From positions 372,001 through 436,000 of the forward strand of contig NZ_KI628539.1 of NCBI RefSeq assembly GCF_000503215.1: a stretch of 64,000 nt of DNA, read 5' to 3'. Numbering within the stretch: the first letter of the stretch is position 1; each line of letters begins with the position of its first letter. The notes under the pieces are model-generated. The model saw only the letters and a program-made list of their open reading frames with translations, did no database searches and had not been told where the DNA came from. Made by a program: the position numbers and the translations under genes. Positions 42,163 through 50,748 of this stretch are shown in pieces. The stretch is from Pseudomonas canadensis. GTDB lineage: Bacteria; Pseudomonadota; Gammaproteobacteria; Pseudomonadales; Pseudomonadaceae.

Positions 42163-43281
42163 TTGATCGTCTTCCGTTATCTGTCCCGCGAAGTCCTGTT
42201 GACCCTGAGTGCCGTGAGTGCGGTATTGCTGGTCATCATCATGAGTGGTCGTTTCGTCAAATACCTGGCCCAGGCTGCCTCCGGCGCCCTGGATCCGGGC
42301 TCGCTGTTCCTGATCATGGGCTTTCGTCTGCCGGGCTTCCTGCAGCTGATCCTGCCGCTCGGCCTGTTTCTCGGGATCCTGCTGGCCTACGGCCGCCTTT
42401 ACCTCGAAAGCGAAATGACCGTGCTCTCGGCCACCGGCATGAGCCAACAGCGCCTGTTGGGCATGACCATGATCCCGGCCGCCGGCGTTGCGCTGATCGT
42501 GGCCTGGCTGAGCCTGAGCCTGGCCCCACAAGGTGCCATGCAGTTCCAACTGGTACTGAATAAACAGGACGCGATGACCGAGTTCGACACCCTCGAACCC
42601 GGCCGCTTCCAGGCGCTCAATGACGGTTCGCGGGTGACCTACACCGAAACCCTGACCGACGACCGTGCCAACTTGGGCGGCGTGTTCATCTCCGAGAAGC
42701 GTCTGGGCCAGGACAAGAAAGACCGTGGCATTTCCGTGCTGGTGGCCGATTCCGGTCGCCAGGAAGTGCGTCCTGACGGCAGCCGCTACCTGATCCTGGA
42801 AAATGGCTATCGCTACGATGGCAGCCCGGGCATGGCCGATTACCGTGCGATCAAGTACGACACCTATGGCGTGATGCTGGCCCGTCCGGATATCAGCGAC
42901 GAAGTCACCGACCGCGACGCCATCCCGACCACCGAGCTGTTCGGTAGCAAGGAACTGCGCTCGATTGCCGAGCTGCAATGGCGGATTTCCCTGCCGTTGC
43001 TGGTGTTCATCGTGACCTTGATGGCGGTGCCGCTGTCGCGCGTCAACCCACGCCAGGGCCGCTTCCTCAAGCTGTTGCCGGCGATTCTGCTGTACATGGC
43101 TTACCTCACCATCCTGATTTCCGCCCGTGGCTCCCTGGAGAAAGGCAAGCTGTCGCCGACCCTCGGTCTGTGGTGGGTGCACGGGATCTTCCTGGTGATT
43201 GGCCTGGGCCTGCTCTATTGGGAACCGATCCGTTTGAAAATGATGAGCCGTCGTGGCCAGAAGGAGTTGGCTCGTGGCTAA
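42163..43281 (+). CDS. lptF: LPS export permease LptF
   Basis: A 372-residue inner-membrane permease of the LptB2FGC transporter, which extracts lipopolysaccharide toward the Lpt bridge. Three N-terminal and three C-terminal helices bracket a periplasmic beta-jellyroll (about 100-265). YLSREVLLTLSAVSAVLLVI, the SEMTVLSATGMSQQRLLGM coupling helix and PLSRVNPRQGRFLKLLP are family hallmarks. I chose TTG 42163 because it gives the usual start (M)IVFRYLSREV with GGAG eight bases upstream; GTG 42154 is an alternative. It overlaps lptG by eight bases. Confidence 0.95.
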   Translation: MIVFRYLSREVLLTLSAVSAVLLVIIMSGRFVKYLAQAASGALDPGSLFLIMGFRLPGFLQLILPLGLFLGILLAYGRLYLESEMTVLSATGMSQQRLLGMTMIPAAGVALIVAWLSLSLAPQGAMQFQLVLNKQDAMTEFDTLEPGRFQALNDGSRVTYTETLTDDRANLGGVFISEKRLGQDKKDRGISVLVADSGRQEVRPDGSRYLILENGYRYDGSPGMADYRAIKYDTYGVMLARPDISDEVTDRDAIPTTELFGSKELRSIAELQWRISLPLLVFIVTLMAVPLSRVNPRQGRFLKLLPAILLYMAYLTILISARGSLEKGKLSPTLGLWWVHGIFLVIGLGLLYWEPIRLKMMSRRGQKELARG

Positions 43282-44353
43282 GCTCGATCGCTACATTGGT
43301 AGCAGCGTACTGATCGCCATCCTGGCGGTATTGGGCATCATCCTCGGTCTGGCCTCGTTGTTTGCCTTCATCGATGAAGTCGGCAACGTCAGCGATACCT
43401 ACACCGTGTGGGACGTGCTGAGCTACGTGGCCCTTACCGCGCCACGTCGCCTCTACGACATGATGCCGATGGCCGCGCTGATCGGCTGCCTGATCGGCCT
43501 GGGCAGCCTGGCCAGCAATAGCGAACTGACCATCATGCGCGCTGCTGGCGTGTCCATTGGTCGAATCGTCTGGGCGGTCATGAAACCCATGCTGCTGCTG
43601 ATGGCGTGCAGCGTGCTGATCGGCGAATATGTCGCGCCGCCGGCCGAAACCACGGCCCAGGCTAATCGCGCCCTGGCCCAGGGTTCAGGCGATGCACAAA
43701 GCGCCAAGCACGGCCTGTGGCACCGCCAGGGCGAAGAATTCATTCATATCAACGCCGTGCAGCCGGGCGGCCTGTTGATTGGTGTCACGCGCTATACGTT
43801 CGACAAAGAACGTCACCTTTTGGAGTCAAGCTTCGCCAAACGTGCGCAATACGGCGGCGAAAAGTGGCAACTCAGCGACGTTACCACTACTTATTTCCGT
43901 AACGTCGGCCAGGGCACCAAGGCCAGCACCGAAGTGATCAACGTGCCGAGCCAGGAGTGGGATATTGCCCTCAAGCCGGAACTGTTGAATACCGTGGTGA
44001 TGATCCCGGAAAGCCTGCCGATCTCCGGGTTGTGGGGTTACATCCACTACCTGAAGGACCAGGGCTTGAACAATGGCCGCTACTGGCTGGCATTTTGGGT
44101 CAAGGTGTTGCAACCGGTGGTGACTGCCGCGTTGGTGCTGATGGCAATTTCCTTCATCTTTGGCCCATTGCGTTCCGTGACCTTGGGGCAGCGCGTATTC
44201 ACGGGCGTGCTGGTGGGCTTCACCTTCCGCATTGCCCAGGACCTGCTCGGCCCGTCGAGCCTGGTGTTTGGCTTCTCGCCGCTGTTTGCGGTGCTGGTGC
44301 CCACGGCCATCTGCGCGTTGGCCGGTTTCTGGCTGTTGCGCCGGGCCGGTTGA
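43274..44353 (+). CDS. lptG: LPS export permease LptG
   Basis: A 359-residue partner of LptF. It starts at GTG 43274 with AAGGAG seven bases upstream, eight bases inside the end of lptF. It has six membrane helices with a periplasmic jellyroll domain (about 95-265), the SNSELTIMRAAGVSIGRIV coupling helix and the C-terminal FGPLRSVTLGQRVFTGVLVG region. It works with LptF, LptB and LptC (encoded elsewhere) to move LPS out of the inner membrane. A terminator follows after about 16 bases. Confidence 0.96.
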   Translation: MAKLDRYIGSSVLIAILAVLGIILGLASLFAFIDEVGNVSDTYTVWDVLSYVALTAPRRLYDMMPMAALIGCLIGLGSLASNSELTIMRAAGVSIGRIVWAVMKPMLLLMACSVLIGEYVAPPAETTAQANRALAQGSGDAQSAKHGLWHRQGEEFIHINAVQPGGLLIGVTRYTFDKERHLLESSFAKRAQYGGEKWQLSDVTTTYFRNVGQGTKASTEVINVPSQEWDIALKPELLNTVVMIPESLPISGLWGYIHYLKDQGLNNGRYWLAFWVKVLQPVVTAALVLMAISFIFGPLRSVTLGQRVFTGVLVGFTFRIAQDLLGPSSLVFGFSPLFAVLVPTAICALAGFWLLRRAG

Positions 44354-44369
44354 TTCCGCGCTTATGAAC

Positions 44370-44404
44370 AAAAAATGCCCCGGTCGAGAGATCGGGGCAT
44401 TTTT
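44370..44404 (+). terminator. Rho-independent terminator of lptFG
   Basis: Stem ATGCCCCG (44375-44382) / CGGGGCAT (44393-44400), extended by A5 and T4 pairs, with a ten-base loop. It separates lptFG from the lepA operon. Confidence 0.85.
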
Positions 44405-44420
44405 GTTCTGGTCAGCAAAG

Positions 44421-44450
44421 ATGACGTCTGGCCTGAGCATCAGGTACAAT
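44421..44450 (+). promoter_or_regulatory. Possible sigma-70 promoter of lepA operon
   Basis: TACAAT (44445-44450) is one mismatch from the -10 consensus, and ATGACG lies 18 bases upstream as a weak -35. It falls between the lptFG terminator and lepA, where a promoter is expected. Confidence 0.35.
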
Positions 44451-44504
44451 TCCCGGCTATTTTTCAGCGGGCAATCTGCCTGCAGCCTTTTTGAGTGTTG
44501 ATCC

Positions 44505-46304
44505 GTGAGTGATTTGAGTCATATCCGCAATTTCTCCATCATCGCCCACATTGACCATGGTAAGTCGACGCTGGCCGATCGATTCATCCAGATGTGCGGC
44601 GGCCTTGCCGAGCGTGAAATGGAAGCCCAGGTGCTGGACTCCATGGACCTCGAACGCGAGCGCGGGATCACCATCAAGGCCCACAGCGTTACGCTGTATT
44701 ACAAAGCCAAAGACGGCATCACCTACCAACTGAACTTCATTGACACCCCAGGCCACGTCGACTTCACCTACGAAGTCAGCCGGTCCCTGGCGGCCTGTGA
44801 AGGTGCCTTGCTGGTGGTTGACGCAGGGCAGGGTGTGGAAGCGCAGTCGGTTGCCAACTGCTACACCGCGATCGAGCAGGGCCTGGAAGTCATGCCCGTG
44901 CTGAACAAGATCGACCTGCCTCAGGCCGAGCCTGAGCGCGTCAAGGAAGAGATCGAGAAGATCATCGGCATCGACGCCACCGACGCCGTCACCTGCAGCG
45001 CCAAGACCGGCCTGGGTGTCGACGAAGTGCTCGAACGTCTGGTGCAGACCATTCCAGCCCCGACCGGCAACTACGAAGATCCGCTGCAAGCGTTGATCAT
45101 CGACTCCTGGTTCGACAACTACCTGGGCGTTGTCTCCCTGGTACGCGTGCGCCACGGCCGTGTGAAGAAGGGCGACAAGATCCTGGTCAAATCCACCGGC
45201 AAGATCCACCTGGTGGACAGCGTCGGTGTCTTCAACCCCAAGCACACCGCGACCGTTGATCTGAAAGCCGGTGAAGTGGGTTTCATCATCGCCGGTATCA
45301 AGGACATCCACGGCGCGCCGGTGGGTGACACCCTGACCCTGAGCTCCACGCCGGATGTCGACGTGCTGCCAGGCTTCAAGCGCATCCAGCCGCAGGTCTA
45401 CGCGGGTCTGTTCCCGGTCAGTTCCGATGACTTCGAAGACTTCCGCGAGGCCCTGCAAAAGCTGACCCTCAACGACTCGTCGTTGCAGTACACCCCGGAA
45501 AGCTCCGACGCCCTGGGCTTCGGCTTCCGCTGTGGCTTCCTGGGCATGCTGCACATGGAAATCATCCAGGAGCGCCTCGAACGCGAATACGACCTGGACC
45601 TGATCACCACCGCGCCAACGGTTATTTTCGAGTTGTTGCTGAAAACCGGTGAAACGATTTACGTCGACAACCCGTCCAAGCTCCCGGATCTCTCGGCGAT
45701 CGAAGACATGCGCGAGCCTATCGTGCGGGCCAATATCCTGGTTCCGCAGGAGCACTTGGGCAACGTTATTACCCTGTGTATTGAAAAGCGTGGCGTGCAG
45801 CGCGACATGCTGTTCCTCGGCACCCAGGTCCAAGTGACCTACGACATGCCGATGAACGAAGTGGTATTGGACTTCTTCGACCGCCTCAAATCCACCAGCC
45901 GCGGCTATGCTTCGCTGGATTACCATTTCGACCGTTACCAATCGGCTAATCTGGTGAAACTGGATGTGTTGATCAACGGCGACAAGGTCGATGCCCTGGC
46001 ACTGATCGTGCACAAGGACAACGCGCACTATAAAGGTCGCCAGTTGACCGAGAAGATGAAAGAACTGATTCCGCGTCAGATGTTCGACGTCGCGATCCAG
46101 GCCGCCATCGGCGGGCAGATCATTGCGCGGACCTCCGTCAAGGCACTCAGAAAGAACGTACTGGCCAAATGCTACGGCGGTGACGTAAGCCGTAAGCGCA
46201 AGCTGCTTGAGAAGCAAAAGGCCGGTAAAAAACGCATGAAGCAAGTAGGTAACGTGGAAGTTCCACAAGAAGCCTTCCTTGCGGTGCTCAGGTTGGATAG
46301 TTAG
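44505..46304 (+). CDS. lepA: Translation elongation factor 4 (LepA)
   Basis: A 599-residue ribosome-dependent GTPase that remodels translation complexes. G1 AHIDHGKSTLADR, G2 RGITIK, G3 DTPGHVDF and G4 NKID are all present. Domains II, III and V follow, and the LepA-specific C-terminal domain ends with KRKLLEKQKAGKKRMKQVG. Start GTG 44505. It leads a lepA-lepB-rnc-era run, with lepB five bases after the stop. Confidence 0.98.
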   Translation: MSDLSHIRNFSIIAHIDHGKSTLADRFIQMCGGLAEREMEAQVLDSMDLERERGITIKAHSVTLYYKAKDGITYQLNFIDTPGHVDFTYEVSRSLAACEGALLVVDAGQGVEAQSVANCYTAIEQGLEVMPVLNKIDLPQAEPERVKEEIEKIIGIDATDAVTCSAKTGLGVDEVLERLVQTIPAPTGNYEDPLQALIIDSWFDNYLGVVSLVRVRHGRVKKGDKILVKSTGKIHLVDSVGVFNPKHTATVDLKAGEVGFIIAGIKDIHGAPVGDTLTLSSTPDVDVLPGFKRIQPQVYAGLFPVSSDDFEDFREALQKLTLNDSSLQYTPESSDALGFGFRCGFLGMLHMEIIQERLEREYDLDLITTAPTVIFELLLKTGETIYVDNPSKLPDLSAIEDMREPIVRANILVPQEHLGNVITLCIEKRGVQRDMLFLGTQVQVTYDMPMNEVVLDFFDRLKSTSRGYASLDYHFDRYQSANLVKLDVLINGDKVDALALIVHKDNAHYKGRQLTEKMKELIPRQMFDVAIQAAIGGQIIARTSVKALRKNVLAKCYGGDVSRKRKLLEKQKAGKKRMKQVGNVEVPQEAFLAVLRLDS

Positions 46305-46309
46305 GTCCT

Positions 46310-47164
46310 ATGTCGCTAAATTTCCCGCTGTTGCTGGTCATCGCCGTTGCCGTTTGCGGTCTCCTGGCGTTGCTCGATCTGGTGTTCTTCGCCCCGCGTC
46401 GGCGGGCGGCTATCGCGTCCTATCAGGGCAGCGTCAGCCAGCCCGATGGCGTGGTGATCGAGAAGCTGAACAAAGAGCCTTTGCTGGTTGAATACGGCAA
46501 GTCGTTCTTCCCGGTGTTGTTCATCGTGCTGGTGCTGCGTTCGTTCCTGGTGGAGCCGTTTCAGATTCCCTCGGGGTCGATGAAACCTACCCTGGACGTG
46601 GGCGACTTCATCCTGGTGAACAAGTTCTCCTACGGGATCCGCCTGCCGGTGATCGACAAGAAGGTCATCGAAGTCGGTGATCCGCAGCGCGGCGACGTGA
46701 TGGTGTTTCGCTACCCGAGCGACCCGAACGTCAACTACATCAAGCGCGTGGTCGGCCTGCCGGGCGACGTGATCCGCTACACCAGCGACAAGCGCCTGCT
46801 TATCAATGGTGAGTCGGTGGCCGAGAAACTGATCGGCTCCGAGCCGAACAGCCTGGGCAGCGCCGAGCTGTACCAGGAAAAACTCGGTACGGTAGAGCAC
46901 GAAATCCGCAAGGAAATGAGCCGCTACCGTGCCCAGCCTGACGGCCAGTGGACAGTGCCGGCCGGGCACTACTTCATGATGGGCGACAACCGCGACAACT
47001 CCAATGACAGCCGGTACTGGGATGACCCAAACATTCCCAAGGACCTGCTGGGCATGGTTCCCGACCAGAATATCGTCGGCAAGGCCTTCGCGGTCTGGAT
47101 GAGCTGGCCGGAACCCAAACTCAGCCACTTGCCGAACTTCTCGCGGGTCGGGCTGATCAAGTAA
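46310..47164 (+). CDS. lepB: Signal peptidase I
   Basis: A 284-residue inner-membrane serine protease that removes signal peptides from exported proteins. It has two N-terminal membrane helices (about 5-27 and 66-82). The catalytic Ser90 is in PSGSMKPTL and Lys145 in YIKRVVGLPGD, the same residue numbers as E. coli LepB; GDNRDNSNDSR near the C-terminus is the third signature. The gene is translationally close to lepA. A hairpin-rich gap separates it from rnc. Confidence 0.98.
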   Translation: MSLNFPLLLVIAVAVCGLLALLDLVFFAPRRRAAIASYQGSVSQPDGVVIEKLNKEPLLVEYGKSFFPVLFIVLVLRSFLVEPFQIPSGSMKPTLDVGDFILVNKFSYGIRLPVIDKKVIEVGDPQRGDVMVFRYPSDPNVNYIKRVVGLPGDVIRYTSDKRLLINGESVAEKLIGSEPNSLGSAELYQEKLGTVEHEIRKEMSRYRAQPDGQWTVPAGHYFMMGDNRDNSNDSRYWDDPNIPKDLLGMVPDQNIVGKAFAVWMSWPEPKLSHLPNFSRVGLIK

Positions 47165-47170
47165 TACAGG

Positions 47171-47224
47171 CGGCGCTGTGAACACAGCGCCGAATGCTTT
47201 TCTGGGGTGGGGACAAATCTGTCC
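47171..47224 (+). other. Two hairpins in the lepB-rnc gap
   Basis: The first hairpin is CGGCGCTGT-GAAC-ACAGCGCCG (47171-47192), a nine-base perfect stem with a tetraloop followed by AATGCTTTTC, so it might attenuate. The second is GGACA-AATC-TGTCC (47211-47224). Both lie in the leader of rnc. In E. coli RNase III cleaves the leader of its own rnc message; these could play the same part. That is inference. Confidence 0.4.
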
Positions 47225-47314
47225 TGCCTCATGCTGCACCAACCAGGATTTGAATTTGAACACTGCGTCAATCGTCGATGGCCGCCGGTGCCACCAAACA
47301 GATATGGGTAAACC

Positions 47315-48004
47315 GTGAGCGTTTCTCTAAGTCGTCTCGAGCGCCAGCTCGGCTACACCTTCAAGGACCAGGAACTGATGGTCCTTGCCCTCACACACCG
47401 CAGCTTTGCAGGGCGCAATAACGAGCGCCTGGAATTCCTCGGTGATGCCATCCTTAATTTCGTCGCCGGTGAAGCCCTGTTCGAGCGCTTCCCCCAAGCC
47501 CGTGAAGGCCAGTTGTCGCGCTTGCGCGCCCGCCTGGTGAAAGGCGAGACCCTGGCCGTGCTGGCCCGTGGTTTCGGCCTGGGTGAGTACCTGCGCCTGG
47601 GCTCCGGTGAACTGAAGAGTGGTGGTTTCCGCCGTGAATCGATCCTGGCTGACGCTCTCGAAGCGCTGATCGGTGCCATCTATCTCGATGCAGGCATGGA
47701 AGCGGCCAAGGAACGTGTCACCGCGTGGCTGACCTCCGAGATTGAAAGCCTCACGCTGGTCGACACCAACAAGGACCCCAAGACCCGCCTGCAGGAATTC
47801 CTGCAGTCCCGTGGTTGCGAACTGCCACGCTACGAAGTGGTGGATATCCAGGGTGAGCCGCATTGCCGCGTATTCTTCGTGGAATGTGAAATCACCTTAC
47901 TGAACGAAAAAAGCCGAGGTCAGGGTGTGAGCCGTCGTATTGCCGAACAGGTAGCGGCCGCTGCAGCACTGATTGCCCTGGGCGTGGAGAATGGCCATGA
48001 CTGA
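47315..48004 (+). CDS. rnc: Ribonuclease III
   Basis: A 229-residue double-strand-specific RNase that processes rRNA precursors and regulatory RNAs. The signature NERLEFLGDAILNFV carries catalytic E40 and D44. The C-terminal dsRNA-binding domain (about 155-225) contains DPKTRLQEFLQSRGCELPRY and SRRIAEQVAAAAALIAL. Start GTG 47315. Its end overlaps era by eight bases, so the two are coupled as in many proteobacteria. Confidence 0.98.
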   Translation: MSVSLSRLERQLGYTFKDQELMVLALTHRSFAGRNNERLEFLGDAILNFVAGEALFERFPQAREGQLSRLRARLVKGETLAVLARGFGLGEYLRLGSGELKSGGFRRESILADALEALIGAIYLDAGMEAAKERVTAWLTSEIESLTLVDTNKDPKTRLQEFLQSRGCELPRYEVVDIQGEPHCRVFFVECEITLLNEKSRGQGVSRRIAEQVAAAAALIALGVENGHD

Positions 48005-48899
48005 TTCAACCGCAACACGCTGTGGCTATGTTGCCATCGTCGGCCGCCCGAACGTGGGCAAGTCCACGCTGCTGAACCACATCCTCGGCCAGAAGCTCGC
48101 GATCACCTCGCGCAAGCCGCAGACCACCCGCCACAACATGCTGGGCATCAAGACCGAAGGCAACGTGCAAGCGGTCTACGTCGACACCCCAGGCATGCAC
48201 AAAGGTGGCGAGAAAGCCCTGAACCGCTACATGAACAAGACCGCTTCGGCGGCGTTGAAAGACGTCGACGTGGTGATCTTCGTGGTCGACCGCACCAAGT
48301 GGACCGACGAAGACCAGATGGTCCTCGAGCGTGTGCAGTACGTCACCGGCCCGTTGATCGTCGCGCTGAACAAGACCGACCGTATCGAAGACAAAGCCGA
48401 ATTGATGCCGCACCTGAGCTGGCTGCAGGAACAACTGCCGAACGCGCAGATCATCCCGATCTCGGCCCAGCACGGTCACAACCTGGAGGCTCTGGAGCGT
48501 GTGATCGCCGAGCACTTGCCGGAGAACGAGCACTTCTTCCCGGAAGACCAGATCACCGACCGCAGCAGCCGTTTCCTTGCCGCCGAACTGGTGCGTGAGA
48601 AAATCATGCGCCAGATGGGCGCCGAGCTGCCGTACCAGATCACCGTCGAGATCGAAGAGTTCAAGCAGCAGGGCAAGACCTTGCACATCCATGCGCTGAT
48701 CCTCGTCGAACGTGACGGGCAGAAGAAGATCATCATTGGCGACAAGGGCGAGCGCATCAAGCGCATCGGCACCGAAGCGCGCAAGGACATGGAGTTGCTG
48801 TTCGACTCCAAGATCATGCTCAACCTGTGGGTGAAGGTGAAGGGTGGCTGGTCCGATGATGAGCGTGCACTGCGCTCCCTGGGCTACGGCGACCTGTAA
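47997..48899 (+). CDS. era: GTPase Era
   Basis: A 300-residue GTPase binding the 3' end of 16S rRNA during 30S assembly. G1 GRPNVGKST (16-24), G3 DTPGMH and G4 NKTD are present. The C-terminal KH domain has ERDGQKKIIIGDKGERIKRI and the GTEARKDMELLFDSKIMLNL stretch. ATG 47997 is chosen for the GGAGA site six bases upstream; ATG 47991 is also possible. It overlaps rnc and is separated from recO by a long inverted repeat. Confidence 0.98.
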   Translation: MTDSTATRCGYVAIVGRPNVGKSTLLNHILGQKLAITSRKPQTTRHNMLGIKTEGNVQAVYVDTPGMHKGGEKALNRYMNKTASAALKDVDVVIFVVDRTKWTDEDQMVLERVQYVTGPLIVALNKTDRIEDKAELMPHLSWLQEQLPNAQIIPISAQHGHNLEALERVIAEHLPENEHFFPEDQITDRSSRFLAAELVREKIMRQMGAELPYQITVEIEEFKQQGKTLHIHALILVERDGQKKIIIGDKGERIKRIGTEARKDMELLFDSKIMLNLWVKVKGGWSDDERALRSLGYGDL

Positions 48900-48920
48900 G
48901 AGCACCGCTGGTGATGCGGG

Positions 48921-49065
48921 GCGGGCTTGTTGTGGTGAGCGGGCTTGCCCCGCGCTGGGCTGCGAAGCAGCCCTAAAACCAGGCCCCGAGATCTGACCGA
49001 ATGAACCCCGGTTATTTGACTGGGGCTGCTTCGCATCCCAGCGCGGGGCAAGCCCGCTCTCCACA
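48921..49065. repeat. Long inverted repeat (145 bp), second repeat family
   Basis: Begins GCGGGCTTGTTGTGGTGAGC and ends with GCGCGGGGCAAGCCCGCT. The left part GGGCTTGCCCCGCGCTGGG (48941-48959) can pair with the right part CCCAGCGCGGGGCAAGCCC (49038-49056), and GGCTGCGAAGCAGCCC folds as a hairpin of its own. A second copy with the same left end lies at 55667-55811. Different from the GTAGGAGC REP family. It splits era from recO. Confidence 0.85.
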
Positions 49066-49082
49066 GAAGCAATGAGGCTTCA

Positions 49083-49772
49083 ATGTCCCAATCCCCACCC
49101 CCCAGCCAACTCGCCTACGTCCTGCACAGCCGTGCCTACCGCGAGACCAGCGCCTTGGTGGACTTCCTCACGCCCCAAGGCCGCCTGCGCGCTGTCTTGC
49201 GCAGTGCGCGCGGCAAGGCGGGCACGCTGGCACGGCCATTTGTGGCCCTGGACGTGGAGTTTCGCGGCAAAGGCGAGTTGAAAAATGTCGGTCGCATGGA
49301 AAGCGTCGGTACTTCTGCCTGGCTCAATGGCGAGGCGCTGTTCAGCGGTCTCTACCTCAATGAACTGTTGATCCGCCTGCTCCCCGCTGAAGACCCGCAC
49401 CCGGCCGTCTTCGATCACTACGCTGCCACCTTGTTGGCGCTGGCCGAAGGCCGTCCTCTGGAACCACTGCTGCGCGCCTTCGAATGGCGCCTGCTCGATG
49501 ACCTGGGCTACGGCTTCGAACTGGCCAACGACCTGCACGGCGACCCCATCGCCGCTGATGGCATGTACCGCCTGCAAGTCGATGCCGGTCTCGAACGCGT
49601 CTACCTGCTGCAACCCGGCCTGTTCCAAGGCACGGAATTGCTGGCCATGAGCGAAGCCGACTGGACCGCCCCCGGCGCCTTGTCCGCCGCCAAGCGCCTG
49701 ATGCGCCAGGCCCTGGCCGTGCACTTGGGCGGCCGGCCGTTGGTCAGTCGCGAGTTGTTTCGAAAGCCCTGA
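49083..49772 (+). CDS. recO: DNA repair protein RecO
   Basis: A 229-residue RecO that loads RecA onto SSB-coated DNA in the RecF pathway. The N-terminal OB fold (about 1-80) opens with AYVLHSRAYRETSALVDFLT, then GRLRAVLRSARGK; the helical domain has LNELLIRLLPAEDPHPAVFD and a C-terminal AKRLMRQALAVHLGGRPLVS. No zinc-finger cysteines are seen, as is usual for many proteobacterial RecO. pdxJ follows after 51 bases, as in other Pseudomonas. Confidence 0.96.
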   Translation: MSQSPPPSQLAYVLHSRAYRETSALVDFLTPQGRLRAVLRSARGKAGTLARPFVALDVEFRGKGELKNVGRMESVGTSAWLNGEALFSGLYLNELLIRLLPAEDPHPAVFDHYAATLLALAEGRPLEPLLRAFEWRLLDDLGYGFELANDLHGDPIAADGMYRLQVDAGLERVYLLQPGLFQGTELLAMSEADWTAPGALSAAKRLMRQALAVHLGGRPLVSRELFRKP

Positions 49773-49823
49773 CATCCCCGTGTATGCTGTGCACCGATTC
49801 TTTCCCTTTTCAGGAGCGCTTCC

Positions 49824-50567
49824 GTGACCACCAGCAATCGCATTCTTCTTGGCGTCAACATCGACCACGTCGCTACCCTGCGCCAGGCCCGGGGCACCCG
49901 TTACCCTGACCCGGTCAAGGCCGCGCTGGACGCCGAAGAAGCGGGTGCCGACGGTATCACCGTGCACCTGCGCGAAGACCGCCGCCACATTCAGGAGCGT
50001 GACGTGCTGATGCTCAAGGAGGTGCTGCAAACCCGCATGAACTTCGAGATGGGCGTCACCGAAGAAATGATGCAGTTCGCCGAGCGCATCCGCCCGGCGC
50101 ACATCTGCCTGGTGCCGGAAACCCGCCAGGAACTGACCACCGAAGGCGGCCTCGACGTGGCCGGCCAGGAAGCACGGATCAAGGCTGCCGTGGAGCGCTT
50201 GTCGAAAATCGGCAGTGAAGTCTCACTGTTCATCGATGCCGACGAGCGCCAGATCGAAGCGTCGCGTCGTGTCGGTGCGCCGGCCATCGAACTGCACACC
50301 GGCCGCTACGCCGATGCCACCACGCCCACCGAAGTGGCCGACGAGCTGCAACGCATTATTGACGGTGTGAGCTGCGGCCTCAAGGAAGGCCTGATCGTCA
50401 ACGCCGGGCATGGCCTGCACTACCACAACGTCGAAGCCGTGGCCGCAATCAAGGGCATCAACGAGCTGAACATCGGCCATGCGCTGGTGGCTCATGCGCT
50501 GTTCGTCGGCTTCAAAGGTGCGGTGGCTGAGATGAAAGCCCTGATCCTGGGCGCTGCCAAGGCCTGA
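49824..50567 (+). CDS. pdxJ: Pyridoxine 5'-phosphate synthase
   Basis: A 247-residue TIM-barrel enzyme that condenses 1-deoxyxylulose 5-phosphate and 3-amino-1-hydroxyacetone phosphate into pyridoxine phosphate, the last ring-forming step of the DXP-dependent vitamin B6 pathway. LLGVNIDHVATLRQARGTRY and DGITVHLREDRRHIQERDV are strongly diagnostic; the C-terminal GHGLHYHNVEAVAAI is present. GTG 49824 has AGGAG seven bases upstream. A REP doublet begins just past the stop. Confidence 0.98.
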   Translation: MTTSNRILLGVNIDHVATLRQARGTRYPDPVKAALDAEEAGADGITVHLREDRRHIQERDVLMLKEVLQTRMNFEMGVTEEMMQFAERIRPAHICLVPETRQELTTEGGLDVAGQEARIKAAVERLSKIGSEVSLFIDADERQIEASRRVGAPAIELHTGRYADATTPTEVADELQRIIDGVSCGLKEGLIVNAGHGLHYHNVEAVAAIKGINELNIGHALVAHALFVGFKGAVAEMKALILGAAKA

Positions 50568-50582
50568 TCCGTCGATCATTTT

Positions 50583-50680
50583 GTAGGAGCGAGCTTGCTC
50601 GCGAAGGTCGTTAACGATGACGCGGGGAGCCTGGCTTTTCGAGTTGTTCTCAGGTCTTTCGCGAGCAAGCTCGCTCCTAC
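50583..50680. repeat. REP doublet, GCGAGCTTGCTCGCGAA type
   Basis: Same arms as the copy at 27590 and a similar spacer (GTCGTTAACGATGACGCGGGGAG region). It lies between pdxJ and the multicopper oxidase, just before a second hairpin. Confidence 0.88.
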
Positions 50681-50697
50681 AGCCGGGGCAGGTGTAT

Positions 50698-50738
50698 CGT
50701 ATCTGCCTTTTGCAGGCCTTGGGCCTGCGGCAGATACG
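50698..50738 (+). other. Long hairpin directly before the multicopper oxidase start
   Basis: Outer arms CGTATCTGCC (50698-50707) and GGCAGATACG (50729-50738) enclose inner arms GCAGGCC (50712-50718) and GGCCTGC (50722-50728). That makes 17 base pairs with one TTTT bulge and a three-base loop. The Shine-Dalgarno GTGAGG overlaps the end of the hairpin. No T run follows, so it may regulate translation or stabilise the message rather than terminate pdxJ. Confidence 0.5.
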
Positions 50739-50748
50739 TGAGGTTGTT

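Noticed and set aside
44457..46268. 603-codon open frame opposite lepA
   Set aside because: Antisense to universally conserved lepA; no start signal or family.
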